Assembly (NCBI GenBank): GCA_016783965.1
Contig: JADHVO010000005.1
Coordinates: 310,001 to 374,000, forward strand
Length of the DNA: 64,000 nt
Direction: 5' to 3'
Origin: Alphaproteobacteria bacterium
GTDB lineage: Bacteria > Pseudomonadota > Alphaproteobacteria > Micropepsales > Micropepsaceae
The notes below the pieces were generated by a model, which ran no database searches, was not told where the DNA came from, and saw nothing but the letters and a program-made list of their open reading frames with translations. Each line of letters starts with the position of its first letter. The stretch's first letter is position 1. This document shows positions 39,100 to 48,286 of the stretch, piece by piece. The position numbers were made by a program, and so were the translations under genes.

Positions 39100-39968
39100 C
39101 CGAACCGCGTCGCGCTCACCCACCACTTGGGATGCGAGCGTTCCAACGCAATCGCCGCCATCGCAGCCGCGTCGTCGTCTTCGAACAGCCCGAAGCAGGT
39201 CGCACCGCTGCCGCTCATCCGCCACAGCAGGCATCCCGGCATCCGCGACAGCTCGTTCAGCACCTCGCCGATCACAGGCGCGATCTCGATCGCCGGCGCC
39301 TGGAGGTCGTTCGACGTCAGCTTCAGGTAGGTCACCAGCCCTGCCACATCGCGCGCCTGCAAGTCATGCGAGACCGCGCCGACGCCGCGCCGCGTCTTCA
39401 GCGCCTTGAACACAGGCCCCGTCGGCACCGCGACGCGCGGATTGACCAGCACCGCAGCAACACGAGGAACGCCGTCCGCCGCCGTGACCCGCTCGCCGCG
39501 ACCTTCCATCCACGACGCTCGGCCCGACAGGCATACAGGAACATCCGACCCGAGCGCTGCAGCAATCGCCGACAACTCGGCGTCAGGCACAGACAAGTCC
39601 CACAGCCGCACCAGCCCGCGCAGCGCCGCCGCTGCATCCGCCGAGCCGCCACCGATCCCCGACGCCACCGGCAGGTTCTTGGTCAGGATGATCGCCGCCT
39701 CCGGCTCGCGCCCCGCGTGCGCCGCCAGCGCTCGCGCCGCGCGCAGGACCAGGTTGTCGGCATCGAGCGCCAGGTCGGCGCCGAACGGCCCGCCGATCTC
39801 CAGCGACAGCATACCGGCGCACTCGAGCGTCAGCGCATCGCCCATCCCCGCAAACACCACAAGGCTTTCCAGGTCGTGAAACCCGTCCGCCCGTCGCTCG
39901 CCGACGTGCAGGAACAGATTGATCTTGGCCGGCGCGAATTCGCTGAGCGGCTCAGTTGGGCTTGGCAC
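39096..39968 (-). CDS. ispE: 4-diphosphocytidyl-2-C-methyl-D-erythritol kinase
   Basis: A 290-residue GHMP kinase of the MEP isoprenoid pathway, phosphorylating CDP-ME. Family signatures: FAPAKINLFLHVGERRADGFHDLESL at the start and the ATP loop LPVASGIGGGSADAAAALRGL. GTG start at 39968 lies inside the 3' end of the TPR lipoprotein gene (17-bp overlap), implying co-transcription with it. Confidence 0.95.
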   Translation of the reverse strand: MPSPTEPLSEFAPAKINLFLHVGERRADGFHDLESLVVFAGMGDALTLECAGMLSLEIGGPFGADLALDADNLVLRAARALAAHAGREPEAAIILTKNLPVASGIGGGSADAAAALRGLVRLWDLSVPDAELSAIAAALGSDVPVCLSGRASWMEGRGERVTAADGVPRVAAVLVNPRVAVPTGPVFKALKTRRGVGAVSHDLQARDVAGLVTYLKLTSNDLQAPAIEIAPVIGEVLNELSRMPGCLLWRMSGSGATCFGLFEDDDAAAMAAIALERSHPKWWVSATRFG

Positions 39969-41688
39969 CGGCGTCCAGCCCGTCCTTCAGCTTCTTCTCG
40001 ATGACGGCCTTGTCGGCGTCGCTGGGCCCGAACGCCAGCGCATGGTTCCACTGGAACTCCGCTTCCCGCCGCCGTCCGACTCGCCAATAGGCATCGCCCA
40101 GGTGATCGTTGATGGTCGGATCACCCGGCACCAGTTCAACCGCCTTCTCCAGCGTCCTCGCCGCATCCGCATAACGGCCGACCTTGTAGTACGCCCACCC
40201 CACACTGTCGGCGATGTAGCCGTCGGTCGGCTTGAGCGTGTGCGCCTTCTCCAGCATCGCAAGCGCCTCGGGGATGTTGCGGTTCTGATCCACCCAGCTG
40301 TAGCCGAGATAATTGAGCAGCGTCGGCTCGTTGGGCGCGAGTTGCAGTGCGCGTTTCAGGTCCAGCTCCGCCGCGCTCCAGTTCTTGCTGCCCTCTTCCG
40401 ACACGGCGCGCGCGAAGTACAGTGGCCAGTTGGACGCCTTGTCGGCGGTGCCCAGCAGATCGACCGCGTGGTTATAGGCCTCGGCCGCTTCCGCAAACTT
40501 GCTCTCGCTCCGATAGGTGTCGCCGAGCGCCGTCCATGCCTCGACATCCTGCGGATTGGCCGCCGTCAGCGCCTTCAGCTGCTCCTCCGCCTTCGCGTTG
40601 TTGCCCAGTCGCGCCTCATCCAGCGCGATCTCCACCGCTGCCATGCGCCAATAGGGCGACTTCTTGTCGATGGTCGTATAGACCGCAATCGCATCCTCGT
40701 ACTTTTGCAGGTTCTCGAGCCGGTCCGCGAGAAGCACCGCGCCGAGATCGAGTCCCGGCCGCAGGTAGAGCGCCAGCCGCATGTAGAGGATCGAGACATC
40801 CGCGCTCGCATCGTCGGTCAGCGACGCCGCGATGCCGAACAGTGCTTCCGCTGCGCCGTCGGCTGGCGACGTCACCAGCGCATCGGGACGCTTGCCGGAC
40901 TTCACACGTTCCAGCCCCGTGTCGGCGATCTGCTTCAGCCCGGGCTCTGCCTGCATCCTGGTGTACAGCGCAACAGCGTCGTCCTTGCGGCCTTGCCGCT
41001 CCAGGAACCGGCCATAAGCATCGACGATGCGCGGGCTCGCTCCGCCGCCGGCCAGCACCGTCTTGTAGGACGTCTCGGCAACCTGCGTGTCGCCGAGATA
41101 ATCGGCGAGCAGTGCGAGGTGGAACATCGACAACGCGTCTGCCCCGCCCTGCGCGCGCAGCGACGCCAGATCGGCGATCGCCGCCGCCTTGTCGCCCGTG
41201 CCGGCTGCGGCCCAGCCGTCGATCAGGCCGATGGTCAGCGACGTGAACGGGCCCTTCTCGGATAGCCCGATCTGCTTGCGCACCTCCGCATAGTCCTTGT
41301 GCTTCAGTGCGGCCACCGCCAGCGTCAGGCGCGCCGCCCGGTCGCCAGGCGTCAGCGCCACGACCTGCTGCGCCAGCTTCGCGGCCGTATCGATGTCGCC
41401 CGACGACGTGGTGAAGAAGAACGCCAGCGCCAGCAGCTGCTGGTTTTGCGGATCGGCGTTCAGGCTCGCGCGATAGTACTGCGCGGCATCCCTCAGATTG
41501 TGCTGGCTCGCCGCGAACCGCGCGGAGAGGTAGTTGCCGAACTCCGCGGCATCGGCATCGCGCGCCGCGGTGCCGGGGTTCACGTCGCCCGTCGTCGTCG
41601 TGTTCGCACCACCGGTCGCGCAGGCGCCCAGCAGCAGCGCCATCCCGAGAATCGCAATCGTCGCCTTACGCAATGCCGCCTCACTCAC
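39952..41688 (-). CDS. TPR-repeat lipoprotein
   Basis: A 578-residue protein with a lipoprotein signal (KATIAILGMALLLGAC) and about twelve tetratricopeptide-like repeats, the clearest being WTALGDTYRSESKFAEAAEAYNHAV, LLNYLGYSWVDQNRNIPEALAML and VGWAYYKVGRYADAARTLEKAV. Likely a periplasmic scaffold anchored to a membrane; target unknown. Its ATG overlaps the ETF-QO stop by 4 bp. Confidence 0.88.
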   Translation of the reverse strand: MSEAALRKATIAILGMALLLGACATGGANTTTTGDVNPGTAARDADAAEFGNYLSARFAASQHNLRDAAQYYRASLNADPQNQQLLALAFFFTTSSGDIDTAAKLAQQVVALTPGDRAARLTLAVAALKHKDYAEVRKQIGLSEKGPFTSLTIGLIDGWAAAGTGDKAAAIADLASLRAQGGADALSMFHLALLADYLGDTQVAETSYKTVLAGGGASPRIVDAYGRFLERQGRKDDAVALYTRMQAEPGLKQIADTGLERVKSGKRPDALVTSPADGAAEALFGIAASLTDDASADVSILYMRLALYLRPGLDLGAVLLADRLENLQKYEDAIAVYTTIDKKSPYWRMAAVEIALDEARLGNNAKAEEQLKALTAANPQDVEAWTALGDTYRSESKFAEAAEAYNHAVDLLGTADKASNWPLYFARAVSEEGSKNWSAAELDLKRALQLAPNEPTLLNYLGYSWVDQNRNIPEALAMLEKAHTLKPTDGYIADSVGWAYYKVGRYADAARTLEKAVELVPGDPTINDHLGDAYWRVGRRREAEFQWNHALAFGPSDADKAVIEKKLKDGLDAGAKPN

Positions 41689-43361
41689 ATGTTGGGGTAG
41701 TTCGGCCCGCCCCCGCCTTCGGGCGTCACCCAGGTGATGTTCTGTGCCGGATCCTTGATATCGCAGGTTTTGCAGTGCACGCAGTTCTGCGCGTTGATCT
41801 GGAACCGCGGACCGCTCGTTTCCTGCACGACCTCATAGACACCTGCCGGGCAGTAGCGCTGCGCCGGCTCGTCATATTCAGGAAGGTTTACCCGGATCGG
41901 AATTGTAGGGTCGGTCAACTTCAGGTGAACCGGCTGATCTTCCTCGTGGTTAGTGTTCGACAAGAATACCGACGAAAGTTTGTCGAAACTGATAACACCA
42001 TCCGGCTTTGGATAGGCGATCTTCGGCGCCTTTGAGGCGTGAACCAGCGTCGCGTAGTCCGGCTTTCCGTGCTTGAGCGTTCCCAGCGGCGAAAACCCGA
42101 ACAGCTGGTTGCACCACATGTCGATGCCGGCCAGCGGCATCAAGCCGATGAACGTGCCGAACCGGGACCACAACGGCTTCACGTTCCGCACCCGCTTCAG
42201 GTCCTTGTAGACGTGGCTCTCGCGCAGGTTCGCTTCATAGGCCTCGACGGTATCGTTGGCGCGTCCGGCCGCCAGCGCCTCGGCGATCGCCTCCGCCGCC
42301 ACCATCCCGCTCTTGACGGCGTTGTGGCTGCCCTTGATGCGCGGCACGTTCATGAAACCGGCCGCGCAGCCGATCAGCGCTCCGCCCGGGAACGCCAGCT
42401 TCGGGATCGACTGAAGACCGCCTTCGGTAACCGCGCGCGCGCCATAGCCGATGCGCTTGCCGCCTTCGAGATATTTCCTGATCAGCGGATGCTGCTTCAC
42501 GCGCTGGAATTCGTCGAACGGCGAGGTGTAGGGGTTCCAGTAGTTCAGATGCAGCACGAACCCGATGGAGCACAGGTTCTCGCCCCAGTGGTACATGAAG
42601 ATGCCGCCGCCGGTGCGATTGTCCAGCGGCCAGCCGAAAGTGTGCAGCACCATGCCCTTCTTGTGGTTATCGGGCTTGAGCTCCCACAGCTCCTTCAGGC
42701 CGATGCCGAACTTCTGGTAGTCGCGGCCTTCGTGCAGATTGAAAATCTTGCCGAGCCGCTTCGACAGCGAGCCGCGCGCGCCTTCCGCGAACAGCGTGTA
42801 CTTGCCAAGGATGTTCATGCCGGGCGTGAAGCCGTCCTTGTGGTGACCGTCCTTCGCAACGCCCAGGTCACCCGTCGTGACGCCCTTCACGACGTTGTTC
42901 TCGATCACCAGATCGGCCGCCGGGAATCCCGGATAGATCTCGACGCCCAGCGCCTCGGCCTGCGTCGCGAGCCATTTGCAGACGTTCGACAGGCTCGCGA
43001 TGTAATTGCCGTGATTGCTCATCAGCGGCGGGAAGATGGGCGGAATGCGGATCGAACCCATCGGGCCGAGGAAATAGAACCGGTCGTCCGTCACCGGCGT
43101 ATCCAGCGGGCAGCCCTTCTCCTTCCAGTCGGGAAACAGCTCTTCGATGCCGATCGGATCGATCACGGCGCCCGACAGGATGTGCGCACCGACCTCCGAA
43201 CCCTTCTCCAGCAAACAGACCGTGATGTCCGGATTGACCTGCTTCAGCCGGATCGCCGCAGACAAGCCCGCCGGCCCGCCGCCCACGATCACGACGTCGT
43301 ATTCCATGCTCTCGCGCTGAATTGGCTCTTGTTCGGCCATTGCTTGGAAACCTGCGTTCAT
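41685..43361 (-). CDS. Electron transfer flavoprotein-ubiquinone oxidoreductase
   Basis: A 558-residue ETF-QO (ETF dehydrogenase) that passes electrons from acyl-CoA and amino-acid oxidation via ETF to ubiquinone. FAD motif VIVGGGPAGLSAAIRLKQ, GAHILSGAVIDP, the membrane-binding and ubiquinone region, and the C-terminal [4Fe-4S] ferredoxin domain with YCPAGVYE and NCVHCKTCDIKDPAQNI are present. Starts at 43361 or 43340 are both possible. ETF subunits themselves are not in the window. A short patch near 41880-42010 is low in GC. Confidence 0.95.
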   Translation of the reverse strand: MNAGFQAMAEQEPIQRESMEYDVVIVGGGPAGLSAAIRLKQVNPDITVCLLEKGSEVGAHILSGAVIDPIGIEELFPDWKEKGCPLDTPVTDDRFYFLGPMGSIRIPPIFPPLMSNHGNYIASLSNVCKWLATQAEALGVEIYPGFPAADLVIENNVVKGVTTGDLGVAKDGHHKDGFTPGMNILGKYTLFAEGARGSLSKRLGKIFNLHEGRDYQKFGIGLKELWELKPDNHKKGMVLHTFGWPLDNRTGGGIFMYHWGENLCSIGFVLHLNYWNPYTSPFDEFQRVKQHPLIRKYLEGGKRIGYGARAVTEGGLQSIPKLAFPGGALIGCAAGFMNVPRIKGSHNAVKSGMVAAEAIAEALAAGRANDTVEAYEANLRESHVYKDLKRVRNVKPLWSRFGTFIGLMPLAGIDMWCNQLFGFSPLGTLKHGKPDYATLVHASKAPKIAYPKPDGVISFDKLSSVFLSNTNHEEDQPVHLKLTDPTIPIRVNLPEYDEPAQRYCPAGVYEVVQETSGPRFQINAQNCVHCKTCDIKDPAQNITWVTPEGGGGPNYPNM

Positions 43362-43421
43362 CCCCGTAAACCTCTTATGGGGCGGTAGGATTCGGCGGTC
43401 AACCGCGCCTAATATCGCGTC

Positions 43422-44303
43422 ATGCCTTCCGCCGAGGACACCCTCTCCACCCTGAACTGGCTGGTCGAAGCCGGCGCCGATGAGGCCATCGGTGATGCGC
43501 CCGTCGACCGGTTCGTGACGCGTCCCCCTCGCGGGGAGGTCGACGCGCAGTCGCGTCGGACGGGGGAAGCCACCTCTGCACCAATACCGAAACCGCTTCC
43601 GCCTCGTCCCACGCCAAGTGGCGAAGGCAAGCGTCTGCTCGCGAACATCACGCCCGCGAACACAGGCCCGCTCGGCACCGACGGCTACGGTTCCGCCGTC
43701 GAACTCGCCGCCGTGTGCCAGTCGCTTCCGCAACTCAGGGACGCCCTCGAATCCTTCGAAGGCTCGCAGCTCAAGAAGCTCGCCACCAACACCGTCTTCG
43801 CCGACGGCAATCCCGACTCGCAGGTTCTCTTCATCGGCGAGGCGCCCGGCCGCGACGAAGACGCCGCCGGCCTCCCCTTCGTCGGCCGCGCCGGCAAGCT
43901 GCTCGACCAGATGCTGAAGGCGATCAACCTCGATCGCACCAGCTCCTACATCATCAACGTCATGCCCTGGCGCCCACCGGACAACCGCAATCCCGATCCG
44001 GCCGAGGTCGCGGTCTGCATCCCGTTCCTGCGCCGCCACATCGAGCTCGCCCGGCCCAAGGTGATGATTCTCCTGGGGGCCGTCGCCGCGCGGCACGTGA
44101 TGGGCCTCAACGATGGAATCATGAAACTTCGCGGCCGCTGGCTTGATTACCGGATCGGTAGCGAAGTGATTCCAGTCTTACCGACACTTCACCCCGCCTA
44201 CTTGCTTCGGCAGCCCGCGCATAAGAGACTGGCGTGGCGCGATTTGCAGTCCCTCGCCGACCGGCTGGACGCCTTGGGCCTTAATGGTGCCAAAGATCGC
44301 TAA
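43422..44303 (+). CDS. Uracil-DNA glycosylase, family 4-like, with repeat-derived insert
   Basis: A 293-residue uracil-DNA glycosylase. Catalytic blocks: FIGEAPGRDEDAAGLPFVGRAGKLLDQML, VMPWRPPDNRNP, LHPAYLLRQP. The Cys expected just before the ATNTVFADG region of related proteins reads GSQLKK here, so the Fe-S cluster may be altered. Residues about 34-70 (RPPRGEVDAQSRRTGEA and a Pro-rich run) are encoded by a palindromic repeat in frame and look like an inserted linker between N-terminal helix and catalytic domain. Confidence 0.88.
   Translation: MPSAEDTLSTLNWLVEAGADEAIGDAPVDRFVTRPPRGEVDAQSRRTGEATSAPIPKPLPPRPTPSGEGKRLLANITPANTGPLGTDGYGSAVELAAVCQSLPQLRDALESFEGSQLKKLATNTVFADGNPDSQVLFIGEAPGRDEDAAGLPFVGRAGKLLDQMLKAINLDRTSSYIINVMPWRPPDNRNPDPAEVAVCIPFLRRHIELARPKVMILLGAVAARHVMGLNDGIMKLRGRWLDYRIGSEVIPVLPTLHPAYLLRQPAHKRLAWRDLQSLADRLDALGLNGAKDR
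43522..43570. repeat. Palindromic repeat inside the uracil-DNA glycosylase ORF
   Basis: Consecutive hairpins CCCC-TCGC-GGGG and CGACGCG-CAGT-CGCGTCG bracketed by CCCCC and GGGGG. The pattern (CCCCTCGCGGGGAGGTCGACGCG) is typical of dispersed alphaproteobacterial intergenic repeats, yet here it is read in frame. Confidence 0.65.
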
Positions 44304-44342
44304 CACTCTTGCCCGCACGGGCGCTTCGAAGAGACGGTTGGG

Positions 44343-46175
44343 ATGCGGAAATCGGCACTTGCACTGATCGGGTTGGCTGTTGCCGCGACCTGCGGCGTTG
44401 CGCAGGCGGAGATGGTGCTCCCGCCCGACAACGGCCTCGCTGCCAGTGTGCCGATCGCCGTGCTGTCGGCCGCGGATGCCGATCTCTATCGCCAGATCTT
44501 CGCCGCAGAGCGTACAGGCCGCACGGCCGAAGCCGATGCCTTGCTCGCGAAAGTTTCCGACCAGTCGCTCAAGGGTTATGCCCTCGCCGAGGGCTATCTC
44601 TCGCCCTATGGAAGCGCCCCCCTGTCCGACCTGGTCGACTGGCTGCACAGCTACGCGGACCTGCCGATCGCCGACCGCGTCTATCGCCTTGCCGTGCAGC
44701 GCGCCTCGAAGCGCGTGCACAGGAAGCACCATCAGGTCGCCATCGTGATGACCGCGAGCGTGCCGGTTCCATCGGCGGCGCCACGCAAGCGCAGCGGCAC
44801 TTACGAAGAGTTCGATTCGTCCGATCCGCCGCTGAGTTCCCCCGCCGGACTGTCCGCCCGCGGAACCATCGAGGCCTATATCAAGGCCGATCAGCCGGAT
44901 CAGGCCGCCGCCGTACTTCGCCAGGCCGCCGCCAACGGCGCGTCCGACTACGATGTCGCCCGCCTGACCGCACGCGTTTCGGCATCCTACATTGCCGAAG
45001 GCGAAGACCAGGCCGCCTATGACACGGCCGTGGGCGTGCAGGGCACGATCCGCCAGGCGGTCCCTACGCTCGACTGGTACGCAGGCTTCGCCGCATTCCG
45101 TCTCGGCCAGTACGAGAATTCCGCCAGCCGCCTCGAAGTCCTCGCCGCGTCGCAGACCGTGCCCAACTATCTGCGCAGCCAGGCCGCCTTCTGGGCCGCC
45201 CGCGCCCACATGCGCTACGGCGACCCGCAGCGTGTGATCACGCTCCTCACCGCGGCCGCGCATGAGCAACCCACTTTCTACGGCGTGCTCGCGGCACGCA
45301 CTCTCGGCCTCGATACTGAAGCCAATTTCCGTGATCCCGTCCTCACCGCGGCCGATCTTTCCGCGCTGATGATGGAACCGGCAGCACATCGCGCCCTGGC
45401 GCTCGCCCAGCTCAGCGAGGAGCGCAACTATCAGGGCGAAGAGATCAACCGCGCGTTCAACACAAGCGACGGCAGCCACGACATCGCCTACGCCGCGCTC
45501 GCCCGCCGCACGGGTCAACCGAACACCGAGATGCGCGCCAGCGAGGCGGTCGCCGGGCGCGGCGGTCCGCTGCTCACCGGCCTCTATCCCATCCCGCCCT
45601 ATCGCCCCGATGGCGGCTACACGCTCGATCCCGGGCTGGTCCTCGCCTTCGTACGCGCCGAGAGCCGCTTCGTCCCCGAGGCCGTCTCGTCCGCCGGCGC
45701 GCGCGGCCTGATGCAGCTCATGCCGTCCGCGGCCGTGAAGTTCGGCGGTCCCGGCGCCACCGCATCGCTCAACGACGCCTCGTTCAACATGGCGCTCGGC
45801 CAGCGCTACCTCGCCTTCCTGCTCGACCAGTACGGCGGCAACCTCGTCAACGTGCCCGCGGCCTACAACGCCGGAACCGCCCGCGTCACCGGCTGGCAGA
45901 ACGCCCGCCTCGGCAAGGAAGACGACGCACTTACCTTCATCGAGAGCATCCGCATTCTCGAGACGCGCATCTACGTGAAGCGCGTGCTGATGTATCACTG
46001 GATGTACAACCGCCGCATGGGCAACGCCTCGCCCAGCCTCGACCAGACAGCCGCCGGCGGCTGGCCGATCTATCACCCGCCGGTCCAGCCGTCCGCGCCG
46101 GTGCCCACGCCGCGCCCGCCGGTCAATACGCAGCCGCCGCCTGCCACGACCGTGGTCAGCGATGCCAGGTATTGA
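44343..46175 (+). CDS. Lytic transglycosylase (Slt-type)
   Basis: A 610-residue periplasmic muramidase-like enzyme that cleaves peptidoglycan with 1,6-anhydro bond formation. Signal peptide KSALALIGLAVAATCGVAQA; a long alpha-superhelical region; C-terminal SLT domain with the catalytic Glu in VRAESRFVPEAVSSAGARGLMQLMP and PAAYNAG. A Pro-rich tail ends the protein. The moaB ATG overlaps its 3' end by 14 bp. Confidence 0.92.
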   Translation: MRKSALALIGLAVAATCGVAQAEMVLPPDNGLAASVPIAVLSAADADLYRQIFAAERTGRTAEADALLAKVSDQSLKGYALAEGYLSPYGSAPLSDLVDWLHSYADLPIADRVYRLAVQRASKRVHRKHHQVAIVMTASVPVPSAAPRKRSGTYEEFDSSDPPLSSPAGLSARGTIEAYIKADQPDQAAAVLRQAAANGASDYDVARLTARVSASYIAEGEDQAAYDTAVGVQGTIRQAVPTLDWYAGFAAFRLGQYENSASRLEVLAASQTVPNYLRSQAAFWAARAHMRYGDPQRVITLLTAAAHEQPTFYGVLAARTLGLDTEANFRDPVLTAADLSALMMEPAAHRALALAQLSEERNYQGEEINRAFNTSDGSHDIAYAALARRTGQPNTEMRASEAVAGRGGPLLTGLYPIPPYRPDGGYTLDPGLVLAFVRAESRFVPEAVSSAGARGLMQLMPSAAVKFGGPGATASLNDASFNMALGQRYLAFLLDQYGGNLVNVPAAYNAGTARVTGWQNARLGKEDDALTFIESIRILETRIYVKRVLMYHWMYNRRMGNASPSLDQTAAGGWPIYHPPVQPSAPVPTPRPPVNTQPPPATTVVSDARY

Positions 46176-46710
46176 CGAAAGCATCGCCTTCGTCCCCGTC
46201 CGCATCGCGGTCATGACGGTGTCGGACACGCGCACCTTCGCGGACGACAAGTCCGGCGACACGCTGGTCGCGCGCATAAAGGAAGCCGGCCACGCGCTCG
46301 CCGCGCGCGTCATCGTCACCGACGACCAGGCGAAGATCGCCGCACAGCTCAAGGAATGGGTAGCCGACGAGAACATCGATGCGGTGATCTCCACCGGCGG
46401 CACCGGCCTCACCGGCCGCGACGTCACGGTCGAAGCCTTCAAGTCGGTGTTCGAAAAGGAGATCGATGGCTTCGCCGCGATCTTCCACCAGATCAGCTTC
46501 ACCAAGGTCGGCACCTCGACGGTGCAAAGCCGCGCCTGCGCCGGAGTCGCCGGCGGCACCTACCTCTTCGCCCTCCCGGGCTCGCCCGGAGCCGTCAAAG
46601 ACGGCTGGGACGGCATCCTCAAACAGCAACTCGACATCCGCTACCGCCCCTGCAACTTCGTCGAAATCATGCCGCGGTTGACGGAGGATGCCCGCATACG
46701 CCGCAACTAA
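46162..46710 (+). CDS. moaB: Molybdenum cofactor biosynthesis protein B
   Basis: A 182-residue MoaB/MogA-fold protein for molybdopterin adenylylation or a related step. RIAVMTVSDTRTFADDKSGD, VISTGGTGLTGRDVTVEAF, and FALPGSPGAVKDGWDGIL are the family blocks. Overlaps the upstream transglycosylase and ends against the convergent toxin gene. Other moa genes are not adjacent. Confidence 0.93.
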   Translation: MPGIDESIAFVPVRIAVMTVSDTRTFADDKSGDTLVARIKEAGHALAARVIVTDDQAKIAAQLKEWVADENIDAVISTGGTGLTGRDVTVEAFKSVFEKEIDGFAAIFHQISFTKVGTSTVQSRACAGVAGGTYLFALPGSPGAVKDGWDGILKQQLDIRYRPCNFVEIMPRLTEDARIRRN

Positions 46711-46985
46711 GGCCACGGCTGCCGTGACGTGTGCCGGATATGGATGATTTCGAGCACGTCACTATCGATCTGATAGAATATCCTGTAGCGGTACCTTCGG
46801 ATCGTCTTGGCGCGAATGCCTGGACGGCTTGTCTTCGGACTGCTGAGGGGCAACTGCGCAATTAAGCGAACTCCAGCCAGGATGGCGCTCATGACATTTG
46901 CCGCGCCCGACGGGCTTCGTTCGTAGAGATAATTGTAGATGTCACGCATATCGGCAGATGCTTCTGCGCGATACTTGACGATCAT
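46707..46985 (-). CDS. RelE/ParE-family toxin
   Basis: A 92-residue toxin of type II toxin-antitoxin systems: VKYRAEASADMRDIYNYLYERS, RPGIRAKTIRRYRYRIFYQID and LEIIHIRHTSRQPWP match ParE/RelE folds with basic C-terminal residues. Target could be gyrase (ParE-like) or ribosome-bound mRNA (RelE-like); sequence alone does not decide. It overlaps its antitoxin by 4 bp in the order antitoxin-toxin. Confidence 0.88.
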   Translation of the reverse strand: MIVKYRAEASADMRDIYNYLYERSPSGAANVMSAILAGVRLIAQLPLSSPKTSRPGIRAKTIRRYRYRIFYQIDSDVLEIIHIRHTSRQPWP

Positions 46986-47446
46986 GAAATGCCGCGTGCC
47001 TTCCAGAAGGCCAGCACTTCTTCTTCAGGGATAAGTGGGCTCTTCAGCGCCTTATCGATCGCCGCGTTCTCTTCGTCGCTCAACACGTAGACGCCAGTGC
47101 GCCGCGCCTCGATATCGCGCGCCGCTTCAATCAATTCCTGCTGGTCCTCGGCAGGCCAGGAGTGGCTCCTTTCCAAAACCATCTCGATTCGAGTCTTGGT
47201 GTCCACGCGATAGTCCGCCGGCGGCTCGGCCACGGACGACCACAGCCGCTCCCGCACCTCGCTCCATGCGAGCGCACTTGCGGGATCGGCATCGTGCTCG
47301 GCAATACGCCGGGCGATCTCCTTCTGCTGTTCTTCAGTCAGAGGCCGATCTGCAGTCTCGTCCGCGATGCTATCCCACAAGTCTTGCACGAGCTGTATGC
47401 GCTCAGCGAGCGGGAGCTTGAAGATGTCGCGCGGGTCTTTCATCAC
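46982..47446 (-). CDS. Double-domain antitoxin (addiction-module TIGR02574-like plus second antitoxin)
   Basis: A 154-residue protein with two antitoxin-type halves. Residues 1-70 (FKLPLAERIQLVQDLWDSIADE to LAWSEVRERLW) resemble the TIGR02574 addiction-module component. Residues about 80-154 (TRIEMVLERSHSWPAEDQQELIEAARDIEARRTGVYVLS to VLAFWKARG) resemble a separate antitoxin family usually found alone next to RelE/ParE toxins. Fused in one frame, with a single toxin downstream. Confidence 0.8.
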   Translation of the reverse strand: MMKDPRDIFKLPLAERIQLVQDLWDSIADETADRPLTEEQQKEIARRIAEHDADPASALAWSEVRERLWSSVAEPPADYRVDTKTRIEMVLERSHSWPAEDQQELIEAARDIEARRTGVYVLSDEENAAIDKALKSPLIPEEEVLAFWKARGIS

Positions 47447-47580
47447 TCAATATTCTCAAAAATCCAACCTCCTCACAATCGGGGTTGAAATTCCCGCCCA
47501 CCCTGTCGAAATCCTCTTTCATCGCGCGTCATCGCACTGTCCCGGCCCCTGCGCCGGCTATCGATGAAAGGGAAACCGCC

Positions 47581-47928
47581 ATGCAATTCATGCTCTTCGC
47601 CTGGTCCGCCGAGGGATATTTCCAGAAGATGCCGCCCGCGGAGGCGCAGGCCGCTATCGGCGCCTATTCCGCGTTCGGCGAGGCGCTGCGCAAGGAGAAC
47701 GTGCTCGTCTCCTCCAACCGCCTGCGCCCGAGCGGCGAGACCACCCAGGTCAGCATCCAGAACGGCAAGACCCGCGTGCTCAACGGCCCCTATGCCGAGA
47801 CCAAGGAACAACTCGGCGGCTATTTCCTGATCGACGTGCCCGATCTCGACGCCGCGATCGCCTGGGCCGCGCGCTGCCCCGGCGCCAGCCACGGCACAGT
47901 GGAAGTCCGCCCGATCTGGACGATGTGA
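47581..47928 (+). CDS. YCII/DGPF-domain protein 1
   Basis: A 115-residue DGPF-type protein (FMLFAWSAEGYFQ start; VLNGPYAETKEQLGGYFLIDVPDLDAAIAWAARCPG). Proteins like this are regularly encoded with ECF42-type sigma factors; their biochemical role is unknown. ORF opens at 47485, but the family starts at the ATG at 47581. Tandem paralogue of the next gene, 7 bp apart. Confidence 0.88.
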   Translation: MQFMLFAWSAEGYFQKMPPAEAQAAIGAYSAFGEALRKENVLVSSNRLRPSGETTQVSIQNGKTRVLNGPYAETKEQLGGYFLIDVPDLDAAIAWAARCPGASHGTVEVRPIWTM

Positions 47929-47935
47929 GGCCCCG

Positions 47936-48283
47936 ATGCAGTACCTTCTCCTGATCTATGACGACGAGAAGAACGACCTGAAGATGACGCAGCCGCAGCT
48001 CGGCGAGGTGATGCAGGCCTATATGGCCTACACCGAGAAGCTGCGTACGGACGGCGTTTATCTCGGCAGCAACCGCCTCAGGCCCGTCGAAACCGCCTCA
48101 TCCATCCGCATCCGCGACGGCAAGACCAACGTCATGAACGGCCCGTTCGCCGAAACCCGCGAGCAGCTCGGCGGCTACTACCTGATCGACGTGCCGGACG
48201 AGCAGAAAGCACGTCACTACGCAGCGCTGTGCCCCGGCGCGAAGACCGGCACGATGGAAGTCCGCCCCGTCTGGGCCATGTGA
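47936..48283 (+). CDS. YCII/DGPF-domain protein 2
   Basis: A 115-residue paralogue of the preceding gene (YLLLIYDDEKNDLK start; MNGPFAETREQLGGYYLIDVPDEQKA). Both share NGP[YF]AET[KR]EQLGGY and end EVRPxWxM, so a tandem duplication is likely. The sigma factor gene starts 3 bp downstream, indicating one operon. Confidence 0.9.
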   Translation: MQYLLLIYDDEKNDLKMTQPQLGEVMQAYMAYTEKLRTDGVYLGSNRLRPVETASSIRIRDGKTNVMNGPFAETREQLGGYYLIDVPDEQKARHYAALCPGAKTGTMEVRPVWAM

Positions 48284-48286
48284 GCT

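Noticed and set aside
37345-39234. 629-residue minus-strand ORF
   Set aside because: Antisense to the polyprenyl synthase and out of frame with the TrmN6-like gene; no domain.
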